From JBDIBB01 sp039812685 (GTDB taxonomy: Bacteria > Acidobacteriota > Vicinamibacteria > Vicinamibacterales > JAFNAJ01), in assembly GCA_039812685.1 (NCBI GenBank), contig JBDIBB010000012.1, positions 1 through 51,950 of the forward strand: a DNA stretch of 51,950 bases, in the 5' to 3' direction. Below the pieces are notes generated by a model. It saw only the letters and a list, made by a program, of their open reading frames with translations. It did no database searches and was not told the origin of the DNA. Shown here one piece after another: positions 42,592-50,585 of this stretch. Position numbers and translations under genes: made by a program. The stretch's first letter is position 1. The number at the start of each line of letters is the position of its first letter.

Positions 42592-45500
42592 CTAGAACGA
42601 GTACTTGATTCCGAACTGCATCACGCGGCCGTCCTCGGCCGCCGTGATGGCCCCGAAGTTCGACGCGCCGGGGTTGGACACCGGCTGGCCGAAGCGCGCC
42701 TGGTTCCACAGGTTGAACGCCTCGACGCGCACCTGCACGCGGTGGTGGCCGGCGAAGTCGAAGTTCTTGAACAGCGACAGGTCGGTACGCTGGAACCCGG
42801 GACCCCGCACGCCGTTGCGCCCCTGGTTGCTCGGCTTGTCAGGCCCGGTCTGCGCCACCGGACGCCGCTGGAAGCACGCCGTGTTGAACCACTGCGTCGT
42901 GTTCTTCGGCCCATCGTTGGGATCGCAGGTGACGTTGGCGCGGTTGGTGAGGTACTGGATGGTCACCACCGAGTCCACCACGGTGAAGGGGAAGCCGGTC
43001 TGCGCCTGGTAGATGCCGTTGAGCTGCCAGCCGCCCAGCACGCCCTGCACGACGGGGCTCTTGCTGGCCAGCCGCGGCAGTTCGTAGCCGAAGCTCAGCA
43101 CGAAGCGGTGCCTGACGTCGAACAGCGCGTCGCCCTTCTCGGCCTTGAGCGCCGCGTCGATGCTCGCCTTGTCGCCCTGGACGACCGGGCGCACCGGCCG
43201 CGACTCGCCGCCGATGTTCAGGCCCGACACGTGATCGATCGCGTGGCTCCAGGTATAGGCGGCCATGAAGTTGATGCCGCGTGTCGGCAGCATGCGGATG
43301 CTCGTCTGCAGCGAGTCGTACCACGACCGCGCCTCGGAGAACGTCGGCCGCAGTAGCGCGTAGTAGGGCGCGAGAACACGCGGTCCGGCCACGGTCTGCC
43401 CGGGCACGTACGTGCCGGGGTTGATCTCCATGAAGATCGGCAGGTGGTAGCTGCGGGAGGCGACATAGGCCACCTCGGCGCCGATCCGGTTGGTGATCTG
43501 GTGCTGCACGCCCAGGTTGTAGTGATAGGCGTAGGGCGTCTGGAAGTCGGTGCCCCACCCGATGATGGTGAGGTTGGCGGGGAACGGGTTGGCCGACGGC
43601 GTGCCCGGGCCGAGCGGATCCTGCAGCGTGATGTTCGCCGGCGTGTTGAGTTCGACCAGCGGCGTGAAGGGCGGCGAGAGGACGCCGCTCTGGAAGAAGT
43701 CGCCCTGGCCGGCCAGCGCGTCGTAGAACACGCCGAACCCGGTGCGGACGCTGGTCCGCGCGTCACCGCGCGGATCCCACACCAGCGACAGCCGCGGCGC
43801 GAAGTTGTTCTTGTCGGTCGCGATGATCCCGCGCGGCACGCCGGGGTCGCCGGGATACACCAGGCCCTTCGGCGCATTGGGATACTTCGACGACTGCTTG
43901 GACAGGTCGATGCCGGTGATGGCGTCGTTCTTGTCGATGAACGGCTCCGTGAGCTCGTAGCGCACGCCCAGGTTCAACGTGAGCCGGTCGTTGAGGCGCC
44001 ACTCGTCCTGCGCGTAGCCGGCATAGGCCCAGCCGGTGCCCTCCTGGACGGCCTGCGTGGTCGTCGCGCGCGTCTGCGCCTGGCGGCCGATCAGGAAGTC
44101 GGCGAACGCGTTGCCGGTGATGGCGCCGTTGAAGGTCATGTCGCCGTTCGGGCGGTTGATGAAGGCGATCTTCATGAACTCACGCCGCATGTCGACGCCG
44201 AACTTGAACGAGTGCCGGCCCCGCACCCACGTGAAGTCGTCGCTCAGCTGCAGCACGTTGTTGACGCGCTCCACGAAGGGCTGCTGCGCGTCGCCGAGGG
44301 CGAAGAACCCTGAAATGGAAATCGACGGCAGGCCGACCGCCAGCGGGTTCGTGTTCTTCAGGTTGATGCCGTAGTCGCTGTTCTTGAGCCCGCTGGTCAC
44401 CGCCGGGTTCGCGTAGATGCGGTTGAAGGACGCGCGGGCGACGTTGATCTTGTTGGCCGACACAATCCAGGTGTGGCTGCCCATCATGTCCTGGAGGCGC
44501 GCCGTCGCGACGGTGTCGGCCGGCTGCACCGTCTTCGGCGTGAGCCGCTCGGTCTCGGCCAGCATGTAGCGCGCGAACAGCGTCTGGCCGTCGTTGATGC
44601 GGTAGTCGGCGCGCAGGCCGACTTGATCGCGATCGTCGGTGATCGTCGGCGATACCGTGTAGCGGTTGGCTGCCACGTTGCCCAGCGGGATGAAGTCGTT
44701 CATCAGCTTCAGCGCGATCGGGCTGAGACGATCCGAGGGAATCGTGTTGCCGGGGAACGGCAGGCCCGTGAGCGGATCGCGGATGGTCGTCGCGCCGAAG
44801 TTGCCCGCCCGCTGCGCTGCGGTCGGCACCACGAGGCTCGTCGTCGATCCCGACTTGTTGCGGTAGCCCTCGTAGTACCCGAACAGGAACAGGGCGTTCC
44901 TGACGATCGGCCCGCCGCCCGCCACGCCGAACTGGTTCTGCTTCAGCTTCGGCTTGGGCTGGTTCGACGGCGCGAAGAAGTTGCGGGCCTGCATGGAATC
45001 GTCGCGGTTGAACTCCCAGGCGCTGCCGCTCCAGGTGTTGGTGCCCGACTTCGTCACAACGTTCACCACCGAGCCGGCGTTGCGCCCGTACTCCGCGGTG
45101 TACCCGTGCGTGAGGATCTTGAACTCCTGGATGGCGTCGGGCGGCGGCCGCAGCACGAACCCGGTGTTGAACGTGTCGTTGTTGGTCGCGCCATCCATCA
45201 GGAAGTTGTTCGACTGGTTGCGCTGGCCGTTGACGTTGAAGCCGCCCGTGGAGTTGCCGAAGCCGCCCGGCGTCGCATCGCCCGTCTGTCCGCCCAGCGC
45301 GCCCGGCGGCGCGACGACGCCGGGGATGAGCGTGCCGAGCTGCGTGAAGTTCCGGCCGTTCAGCGGCAGATCGACGACCTTTCGCTCGTCGATGACGATG
45401 CCCATGGTGGCGTTGGCCGTCTCCACCAGCGGCGCCGCGGCCTGCACCGTGATCGACTCCTCAATGGATCCGACCGAGAGCTGCAGGTCGACACGAGACG

Positions 45501-45801
45501 TGCTGTTGACCGACACCACCACGCCTTCCTTCACCGCCGTGCGGAAGCCCTGGAGCGTACCGCGCACCGTGTAGCGGCCCGGCTGGATCAGCGGCAGCGT
45601 GTAGAACCCGTCACTGCCGGTCACCGCGGTGCGCACCGAGCCGGTGCCCTCGCTGGTCGCCTCGACGGTGACGCCGGGCATGACGCTTCCCGACTCGTCG
45701 GTCACCTGACCGGTGATGGCACCCGTGGCCTGCGCCAGCACGGGGACGGGCAAGCACAGCAACAGGGCACAAAGGCACGAATATCCTGCAACTCTTCGCA
45801 T
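42592..45801 (-). CDS. TonB-dependent receptor with carboxypeptidase-regulatory-like domain (Oar-like)
   Basis: 1069 residues, an outer-membrane protein. After a signal peptide (YSCLCALLLCLPVPVLAQ) comes the carboxypeptidase-regulatory-like fold (GAITGQVTDESGSVMPGVTVEATSEGTG...), then a plug-like region with VDLPLNGRNFTQLGTLIPG, a motif very common in acidobacterial receptors. The remaining about 800 residues have the alternating pattern of a beta barrel and end in GIKYSF, with the C-terminal aromatic residue needed for Bam-mediated assembly. The cargo is not identified; relatives import sugars, peptides or siderophores. The terminator at 42510-42541 ends its transcript. Confidence 0.93.
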   Translation of the reverse strand: MRRVAGYSCLCALLLCLPVPVLAQATGAITGQVTDESGSVMPGVTVEATSEGTGSVRTAVTGSDGFYTLPLIQPGRYTVRGTLQGFRTAVKEGVVVSVNSTSRVDLQLSVGSIEESITVQAAAPLVETANATMGIVIDERKVVDLPLNGRNFTQLGTLIPGVVAPPGALGGQTGDATPGGFGNSTGGFNVNGQRNQSNNFLMDGATNNDTFNTGFVLRPPPDAIQEFKILTHGYTAEYGRNAGSVVNVVTKSGTNTWSGSAWEFNRDDSMQARNFFAPSNQPKPKLKQNQFGVAGGGPIVRNALFLFGYYEGYRNKSGSTTSLVVPTAAQRAGNFGATTIRDPLTGLPFPGNTIPSDRLSPIALKLMNDFIPLGNVAANRYTVSPTITDDRDQVGLRADYRINDGQTLFARYMLAETERLTPKTVQPADTVATARLQDMMGSHTWIVSANKINVARASFNRIYANPAVTSGLKNSDYGINLKNTNPLAVGLPSISISGFFALGDAQQPFVERVNNVLQLSDDFTWVRGRHSFKFGVDMRREFMKIAFINRPNGDMTFNGAITGNAFADFLIGRQAQTRATTTQAVQEGTGWAYAGYAQDEWRLNDRLTLNLGVRYELTEPFIDKNDAITGIDLSKQSSKYPNAPKGLVYPGDPGVPRGIIATDKNNFAPRLSLVWDPRGDARTSVRTGFGVFYDALAGQGDFFQSGVLSPPFTPLVELNTPANITLQDPLGPGTPSANPFPANLTIIGWGTDFQTPYAYHYNLGVQHQITNRIGAEVAYVASRSYHLPIFMEINPGTYVPGQTVAGPRVLAPYYALLRPTFSEARSWYDSLQTSIRMLPTRGINFMAAYTWSHAIDHVSGLNIGGESRPVRPVVQGDKASIDAALKAEKGDALFDVRHRFVLSFGYELPRLASKSPVVQGVLGGWQLNGIYQAQTGFPFTVVDSVVTIQYLTNRANVTCDPNDGPKNTTQWFNTACFQRRPVAQTGPDKPSNQGRNGVRGPGFQRTDLSLFKNFDFAGHHRVQVRVEAFNLWNQARFGQPVSNPGASNFGAITAAEDGRVMQFGIKYSF

Positions 45802-45990
45802 CGGAGCGACCCTCTCGGGGCGCCGCGGTCCGGCGGCGCCAGATTCTGAGTGGCGAGAGTTTCCGCCAGAGATGGCCGCTTGTCAATTGCCGAAGAAGCC
45901 GGTTCCGGCGGCGGGCTCGCACGGGGCACCGGCGCGCGTGACGCCTTCCGCCGTGCGCCCCCGCCGCTTCCCCGGGCCCGGACTTGCCCC

Positions 45991-45996
45991 TACAAT
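45991..45996 (+). promoter_or_regulatory. Candidate -10 element (TACAAT) for the 5'-nucleotidase
   Basis: TACAAT ends 46 nt before the ATG at 46043. GGAGAG is 30 nt upstream and may be too far for a ribosome site. The upstream region (45802-46042) is otherwise unassigned. Confidence 0.35.
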
Positions 45997-46042
45997 CCCG
46001 ACATCGCTCGCGAGGAGAGCGCCACTCAGGGGCACATCGGCC

Positions 46043-47470
46043 ATGGAGACGAAGCTCGTTCCGCCAGCGATCCCCGCGCCCGGCCGCGGCCTCTACTGCA
46101 ACCGGACGCTCAACCTGCGCGCCATCCGCGCGATCGGCTACGATATGGACTACACGCTGGTCCATTACCACGTCGAGGCCTGGGAACGCCGCGCCTACGA
46201 GTACCTCCAGGCGAAGCTGCTCGAACAGGGCTGGCCCGTCGACGACCTCCAGTTCGTCCCGGGCCTCTGCGTCCGCGGCCTCGCCGTCGACACCCACATC
46301 GGCAACCTCGTGAAGGCCGACCGCTTCGGCTACGTCAAGCGCGCCATCCACGGCACCCGCCGCCTGGAATTCGAGGATCAGCGCCGGCTCTACTCACGCC
46401 TGCAGGTCACCGACGAGCCGCGCTGGGTGTTCCTCAACACCTTCTTCTCGCTCTCGGAAGCGTGCATGTACGCCCAGCTCGTCGACCGGCTCGACGCCGG
46501 CCGGTTCAGCCAGCCCGTCGGCTACTCGGAACTGTGGGCCGGCGTGCACCGGGCCCTGGATCAGGCGCACGCCGAGGGCCTGCTCAAGCGCGAGATCGTC
46601 CAGGATCCGGCCCGCTACGCCGTGCCGGATCCCGACCTCGCGCAGGCGCTGCTCGATCAGCGCCAGGCGGGCAAGAAGCTGGTGCTCATCACCAACTCGG
46701 AGTGGCCCTACACGCGCTCGATGATGGCCGCCGCCATCGACCGCCACCTGCCCGACGGATCGACCTGGCGCGAGATCTTCGACCTGGTCATCGTCGGCGC
46801 GCGCAAGCCCGAGTTCTTCGCCGGGCGCGGCCCGCTCTTCGAGGTGACCGACGACGAGGGGCTCCTGCGGCCGTGCGTGGAAGGCCCGACCGGCCCGGGC
46901 GTCTACCTCGGCGGCCATGCGGGACAGGTGGAGGAGTACCTCGGGCTGTCCGGCGCCGAGATCCTCTACGTCGGCGACCACCTCTACACCGACGTCCAGG
47001 TGAGCAAGAACATCCGTCGCTGGCGGACGGGCCTGATCGTGCGGGAACTCGAGATCGAACTCGCCGAGGTGGAGGCCCGGCACGCCGATCAGGACCGCCT
47101 CGACACCCTGATGGCCGAGAAGGCGTCGCTCGAACTCGAGCAGGCCCAGTGGCGGCTCCTGCTGCAGCGCGGCGAGGTGGCCGCGGCCGACACGGGCCGG
47201 GAGACGGCCGAGGCCCGGCTCGGGCGCCTGCGCGCCCGCCTCGAGCGGCTCGACGAGGAGGTGGCGCCGCTGGCCGCCTCGCTGGGCGCCATCGCCAACC
47301 CGATCTGGGGCCCGTTGATGTCGGCGGGCAATGACCGTAGCCTGCTCGCACACCAGGTCGAGCTCTACGCCGACGTCTACACCTCCCGCGTGTCGAACCT
47401 GCTGCTCTACACCCCGTTCGCCTACCTGCGGGCGCCGCGGGGCGAGCTGCCCCACGACCGGGGCCGCTAG
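46043..47470 (+). CDS. HAD-IG family 5'-nucleotidase
   Basis: 475 residues from ATG 46043; an extended frame from 45713 overlaps the receptor's start region on the other strand and is rejected. HAD motif I is IGYDMDYTLVHY, motif II is VLITNSEWPYTRSMM, motif III/IV is YVGDHLYTDVQVSKNI. These, with LYCNRTLNLRAIRAIGYDMDYTL and the long N-terminal lobe, identify the HAD-IG 5'-nucleotidase family, which in eukaryotes includes cytosolic purine nucleotidases. The C-terminal about 120 residues form a charged helical region rich in Glu and Arg (IELAEVEARHADQDRLDTLM and so on), typical of the family. It is cytoplasmic. Confidence 0.9.
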   Translation: METKLVPPAIPAPGRGLYCNRTLNLRAIRAIGYDMDYTLVHYHVEAWERRAYEYLQAKLLEQGWPVDDLQFVPGLCVRGLAVDTHIGNLVKADRFGYVKRAIHGTRRLEFEDQRRLYSRLQVTDEPRWVFLNTFFSLSEACMYAQLVDRLDAGRFSQPVGYSELWAGVHRALDQAHAEGLLKREIVQDPARYAVPDPDLAQALLDQRQAGKKLVLITNSEWPYTRSMMAAAIDRHLPDGSTWREIFDLVIVGARKPEFFAGRGPLFEVTDDEGLLRPCVEGPTGPGVYLGGHAGQVEEYLGLSGAEILYVGDHLYTDVQVSKNIRRWRTGLIVRELEIELAEVEARHADQDRLDTLMAEKASLELEQAQWRLLLQRGEVAAADTGRETAEARLGRLRARLERLDEEVAPLAASLGAIANPIWGPLMSAGNDRSLLAHQVELYADVYTSRVSNLLLYTPFAYLRAPRGELPHDRGR

Positions 47471-47595
47471 CGGCCCGCGGCACGGCTTCCAGCATCGGCC
47501 GCCAGCCGTCCCGCTGGCGCTCCCGCCCCCGGGTGCCGATAACCCCGGTGTCGGTCCACGCGCGCGACATCGTGGCGCACGGCCGCCGGATATCC

Positions 47596-48441
47596 ATGGC
47601 CATTCCTCAGGGACTCCTCCAGGGCATCGACCGCCTCGACCCGCTGCCCGCCACGGCCCAGCGGCTCATGCGGGCGCTGCAGGACGAGGAAATCGGCCCG
47701 GCCCGCATCGCGGAATACATCGAGTTCGACCCGGCCGTCGTCTCCACGGTGCTGCGCGTGTCGAACTCGGCGGCCTATGGCGGCTGGCAGCGCATCGACA
47801 GCATCCGCGACGCCGTCGTGCGCCTCGGCGCGGCCCGCCTGCTCGACATCGTGATCGGCGACTACCTGAGGCGTCTGAAAGTGAACGCCCCGCTCTACGA
47901 CCTCGCCGAGGACGACCTGTGGCTGCACTCGGCGGCGGCGTCGCTGGCCGTGAAGGCGCTGCAGAAGGAGCGGCCGCGCGCCGGCATTCCCGAAACGGCA
48001 TCCATCGCGGCGCTGGTCCACGACATCGGCAAGCTGGTGATGGTGCGGTTCCTCAAGGCCGACGTGAAGCAGATCCTGGCCCGACGCGACCAACGCAACA
48101 TCGCGTTCGTCGAGGCCGAACGCGATCTCTTCGGCTGTGACCATGCCGAGGTGGGCGCCGAGATGGCTCGACGCTGGGGATTTCCCGCCGACATCACGGC
48201 GGCCATCGAGCAGCACCACTCCGTGCCGGTCACCTCGCCAAGCCCGACCGTCGACGCGGTGGTGCTCGCGAACCTTGCGGCCAAGGCGGTCGGCACGGGC
48301 CTGGGCGCCGAAGCCATGGACCTCCGGCTCGACGAGGAGGTGGGCCGGCGGCTGAAACTCGGCTTCGCCGACTTCTCCCGCGTGTGCATCCAGACGATGA
48401 CCTGGCTGAAGGAACTGAAGACGAGCTACGGCATGCACTGA
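47596..48441 (+). CDS. HDOD domain protein
   Basis: 281 residues from ATG 47596; a frame from 47533 is possible but has no ribosome site. HDOD hallmarks: LPPLPATAQRLMRALQDE-like N-terminal helix, AEYIEFDPAVVSTVLRVSNSAAYGG, IRDAVVRLGAARLLDIVI. Unlike many HDODs it retains an HD-like motif, AALVHDIGKLVMVRF, followed by DHAEVGAEMARRWGFPADITAAIEQHHSV. HDOD proteins act in signal output or c-di-GMP-linked control of virulence and motility. It is near a diguanylate cyclase only at long range. The small basic ORF follows 42 nt later. Confidence 0.88.
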   Translation: MAIPQGLLQGIDRLDPLPATAQRLMRALQDEEIGPARIAEYIEFDPAVVSTVLRVSNSAAYGGWQRIDSIRDAVVRLGAARLLDIVIGDYLRRLKVNAPLYDLAEDDLWLHSAAASLAVKALQKERPRAGIPETASIAALVHDIGKLVMVRFLKADVKQILARRDQRNIAFVEAERDLFGCDHAEVGAEMARRWGFPADITAAIEQHHSVPVTSPSPTVDAVVLANLAAKAVGTGLGAEAMDLRLDEEVGRRLKLGFADFSRVCIQTMTWLKELKTSYGMH

Positions 48442-48483
48442 AGGCCGCGGCGGAAACGGCCGAGACACGGATGAGGTGAGCCG

Positions 48484-48669
48484 ATGAGCGACCCCCTCGT
48501 TCTCCCGCGCGTCGATCCGCTCCCCGAACGCGATCCCCGCGGCTCGGTCACCCCGTCGCGCGACCGCCAGCCCCGCAAGCGTCGCGAGCCGCCCCGGCAG
48601 CAACCCGCAGATCAGGACACCGAGGACGACGACCGCCAAGTCGGCCGCCGGCTCGACGTACGAGCCTGA
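48484..48669 (+). CDS. Small basic disordered protein
   Basis: 61 residues. The ATG follows GAGGTGA at a good distance, and the ORF lies 42 nt after the HDOD gene. It is extremely rich in Arg, Asp and Pro (DRQPRKRREPPRQQ, QDTEDDDRQVG), with no hydrophobic core, so disordered. It may be a nucleic-acid-binding or adaptor peptide of the HDOD gene, or a chance ORF in GC-rich DNA. Confidence 0.45.
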   Translation: MSDPLVLPRVDPLPERDPRGSVTPSRDRQPRKRREPPRQQPADQDTEDDDRQVGRRLDVRA

Positions 48670-48786
48670 GGCGCGGTCATCGGCTGCCGCGGACTGCCCT
48701 CCCGACGCTCCGACGGTGCCCGACACGCCCGCCTCCAGGGCGGCTCGCCCCGCGCCGCCGCGGCCGGACGCGCCGCACGGGAGGAT

Positions 48787-50397
48787 ATGATCGGCGTCGA
48801 TTCGCGTGCTCCCGATCCGCCAGACATGACGAGCCTGAAGTGGCCGGCCGGCGACCGGCGCGCCGCCCTTCTCGTGGGCCTGCTGGCCTGGGTGGCCGTG
48901 CTCGCGGCCTCACCATCCGCGTTTCCGCGCAGCTCCGACGGCCGCGCGATGTTCGCCACGGCCGAGAGCCTTGCGCGGCGCGGGGACCTCGCCATCGACG
49001 ACCTGTTCCTCGACGATCACATCCCGATCAACCCGAGCGCCCGGAGAGGCGTCGACGGCCGCGCCCACAGCAAGTACGGCGTGGGCTGGCCGCTGCTGCT
49101 CGCCGCGATGCTGACCCTCACGACGGCGCTCGGGCTCCCGGCCACGGGCACCGGAGCGCATGCGGCGCTGCTGGCGTTCAATCCACTGCTCACCGCGCTG
49201 ACGGCGGCCGTTGCCTTCCGGATCGCGCGCCTGCTGGGGGCGTCTACTGGTGGCGCGATCCTCCTGGGCCTCGGCAGTGTCCTCACGACCTTTGCCTGGC
49301 CGACGGGCGTCAGCGACGGTGCCGATCCGCTGATGGCCCTGCTGGTCACCCTGACGATGTGGCTGGTGCTGCGCTACGACGCAGGCGGGCTGTGGCATGA
49401 GGCCGCGGGCGCCGGGCTGGCGGCCGGCGCGGCCATCCTCACGAAACCCGTCCTCATCGTGCTGGCGCCCGGCGTGCTGGTGGCGACCGCCGTGGCGGCC
49501 GGCACGCCGCCGCGACGCGCGCGCGCGATCCTTGCGTGCGCAGCGGGCATCGGCGCCGCCCTCGCCGCGCAACTCTGGCTCAATCACCTCCAGTGGGGAT
49601 CGCCGTTCGCCTCCGGCTACAACGAGCCCGTCTTCACCGGCGATCTGCCCGGCAACCTGGCGCGCCTGACGATCGGCATCAACAAGGGCCTGCTCTGGCA
49701 CGCGCCGATCGCCGCGCTGGGCCTGGTGGCCGTCGGCCTCCGCGCGCGGCAGCAGCCGGCGTGGGCGTGTGCGGCAGGCGGCGGGGCGCTGGCCGTGCTG
49801 GCGGTGAACGCGGGCTTCTACGACTTCGGCGGCTGGACCTGGGGCCCCCGCTACCTGCTGCCCGTGATCCCGCCACTGGCCGCCTCGGCCGCCCCCCTGC
49901 TGGCGGGCCGGGCAGGCCGCGCCATCGTGGTCACCGCGCTCGGGCTGGGCGCTCTCGTCACCGTCGCCGGCACCCTGGTGGACGCCTCGGCCAGCCGCGC
50001 CACGTTCGCGACCGCATGGCTGCCCGAGGCCACCGGCACCATGGTGTCCGGCGACACGCTGCGACCCGGCGTCCTCGTGGAGCAGCCCAGGCCGGTGGAA
50101 GACGTGCTGCCCGAGTTCTCGGGCCTGGCCGTTCACGTGTGGCTGCTGCGGGTGCTCGCCGAACCCTGCGCCTGCAGCGCGGCGAGCTCGAGTTGCCTCT
50201 GCGCCGACGGGCGCGACATGTACTGGAACGACCGGTTCCGCCGGCCGCCGTGGCGGACACGCTACCCCGGCGTGGATCCGCGGCCACCCTACGGCCAGGA
50301 TCTGCTGGCACCCGCACTGCTGCGCACGCTGTACAAACTGGCGGTCTTCGATGCGTCGACCGTCGCACCGACTGCCGGCAACCGCCTCGCGCCTTGA
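48787..50397 (+). CDS. Multipass membrane glycosyltransferase-like protein (GT39/GT-C type)
   Basis: 536 residues. The first ATG at 48787 has GGAGG only 2-3 nt ahead, so the ATG at 48826 (MTSLKWPAG) is a serious alternative. Twelve or so hydrophobic segments are visible, starting ALLVGLLAWVAVLAASPSAF. The first loop has FPRSSDGRAMFATAESLARRGDLAIDD, an acidic-aromatic region where GT-C enzymes hold their catalytic Asp. Conserved-looking KPVLIVLAPGVLVA and WGPRYLLPVIPPLAASAAPLLAG segments follow. The C-terminus has a soluble Cys-rich stretch (EPCACSAASSSCLCADGRDMYW). Probably transfers a sugar or is a flippase-linked transferase; unassigned. Confidence 0.72.
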   Translation: MIGVDSRAPDPPDMTSLKWPAGDRRAALLVGLLAWVAVLAASPSAFPRSSDGRAMFATAESLARRGDLAIDDLFLDDHIPINPSARRGVDGRAHSKYGVGWPLLLAAMLTLTTALGLPATGTGAHAALLAFNPLLTALTAAVAFRIARLLGASTGGAILLGLGSVLTTFAWPTGVSDGADPLMALLVTLTMWLVLRYDAGGLWHEAAGAGLAAGAAILTKPVLIVLAPGVLVATAVAAGTPPRRARAILACAAGIGAALAAQLWLNHLQWGSPFASGYNEPVFTGDLPGNLARLTIGINKGLLWHAPIAALGLVAVGLRARQQPAWACAAGGGALAVLAVNAGFYDFGGWTWGPRYLLPVIPPLAASAAPLLAGRAGRAIVVTALGLGALVTVAGTLVDASASRATFATAWLPEATGTMVSGDTLRPGVLVEQPRPVEDVLPEFSGLAVHVWLLRVLAEPCACSAASSSCLCADGRDMYWNDRFRRPPWRTRYPGVDPRPPYGQDLLAPALLRTLYKLAVFDASTVAPTAGNRLAP

Positions 50398-50585
50398 CCC
50401 GTGCCGAGATCGACCAGTACCATTGTCGTGACCAGCCGGTTGTCTCAGGCACCCCGCCCCTGCGACTGCGTCATGTCGACGCGCACCCGCTTCGCAGCGG
50501 TCCTTCCACATCGGGACCTCCGGCTCCGTGAAGGGTGCCTTCCGCCGGGGTCCGTCCCGCTGTGCCCCGTGCTCAGGATGTTCGT

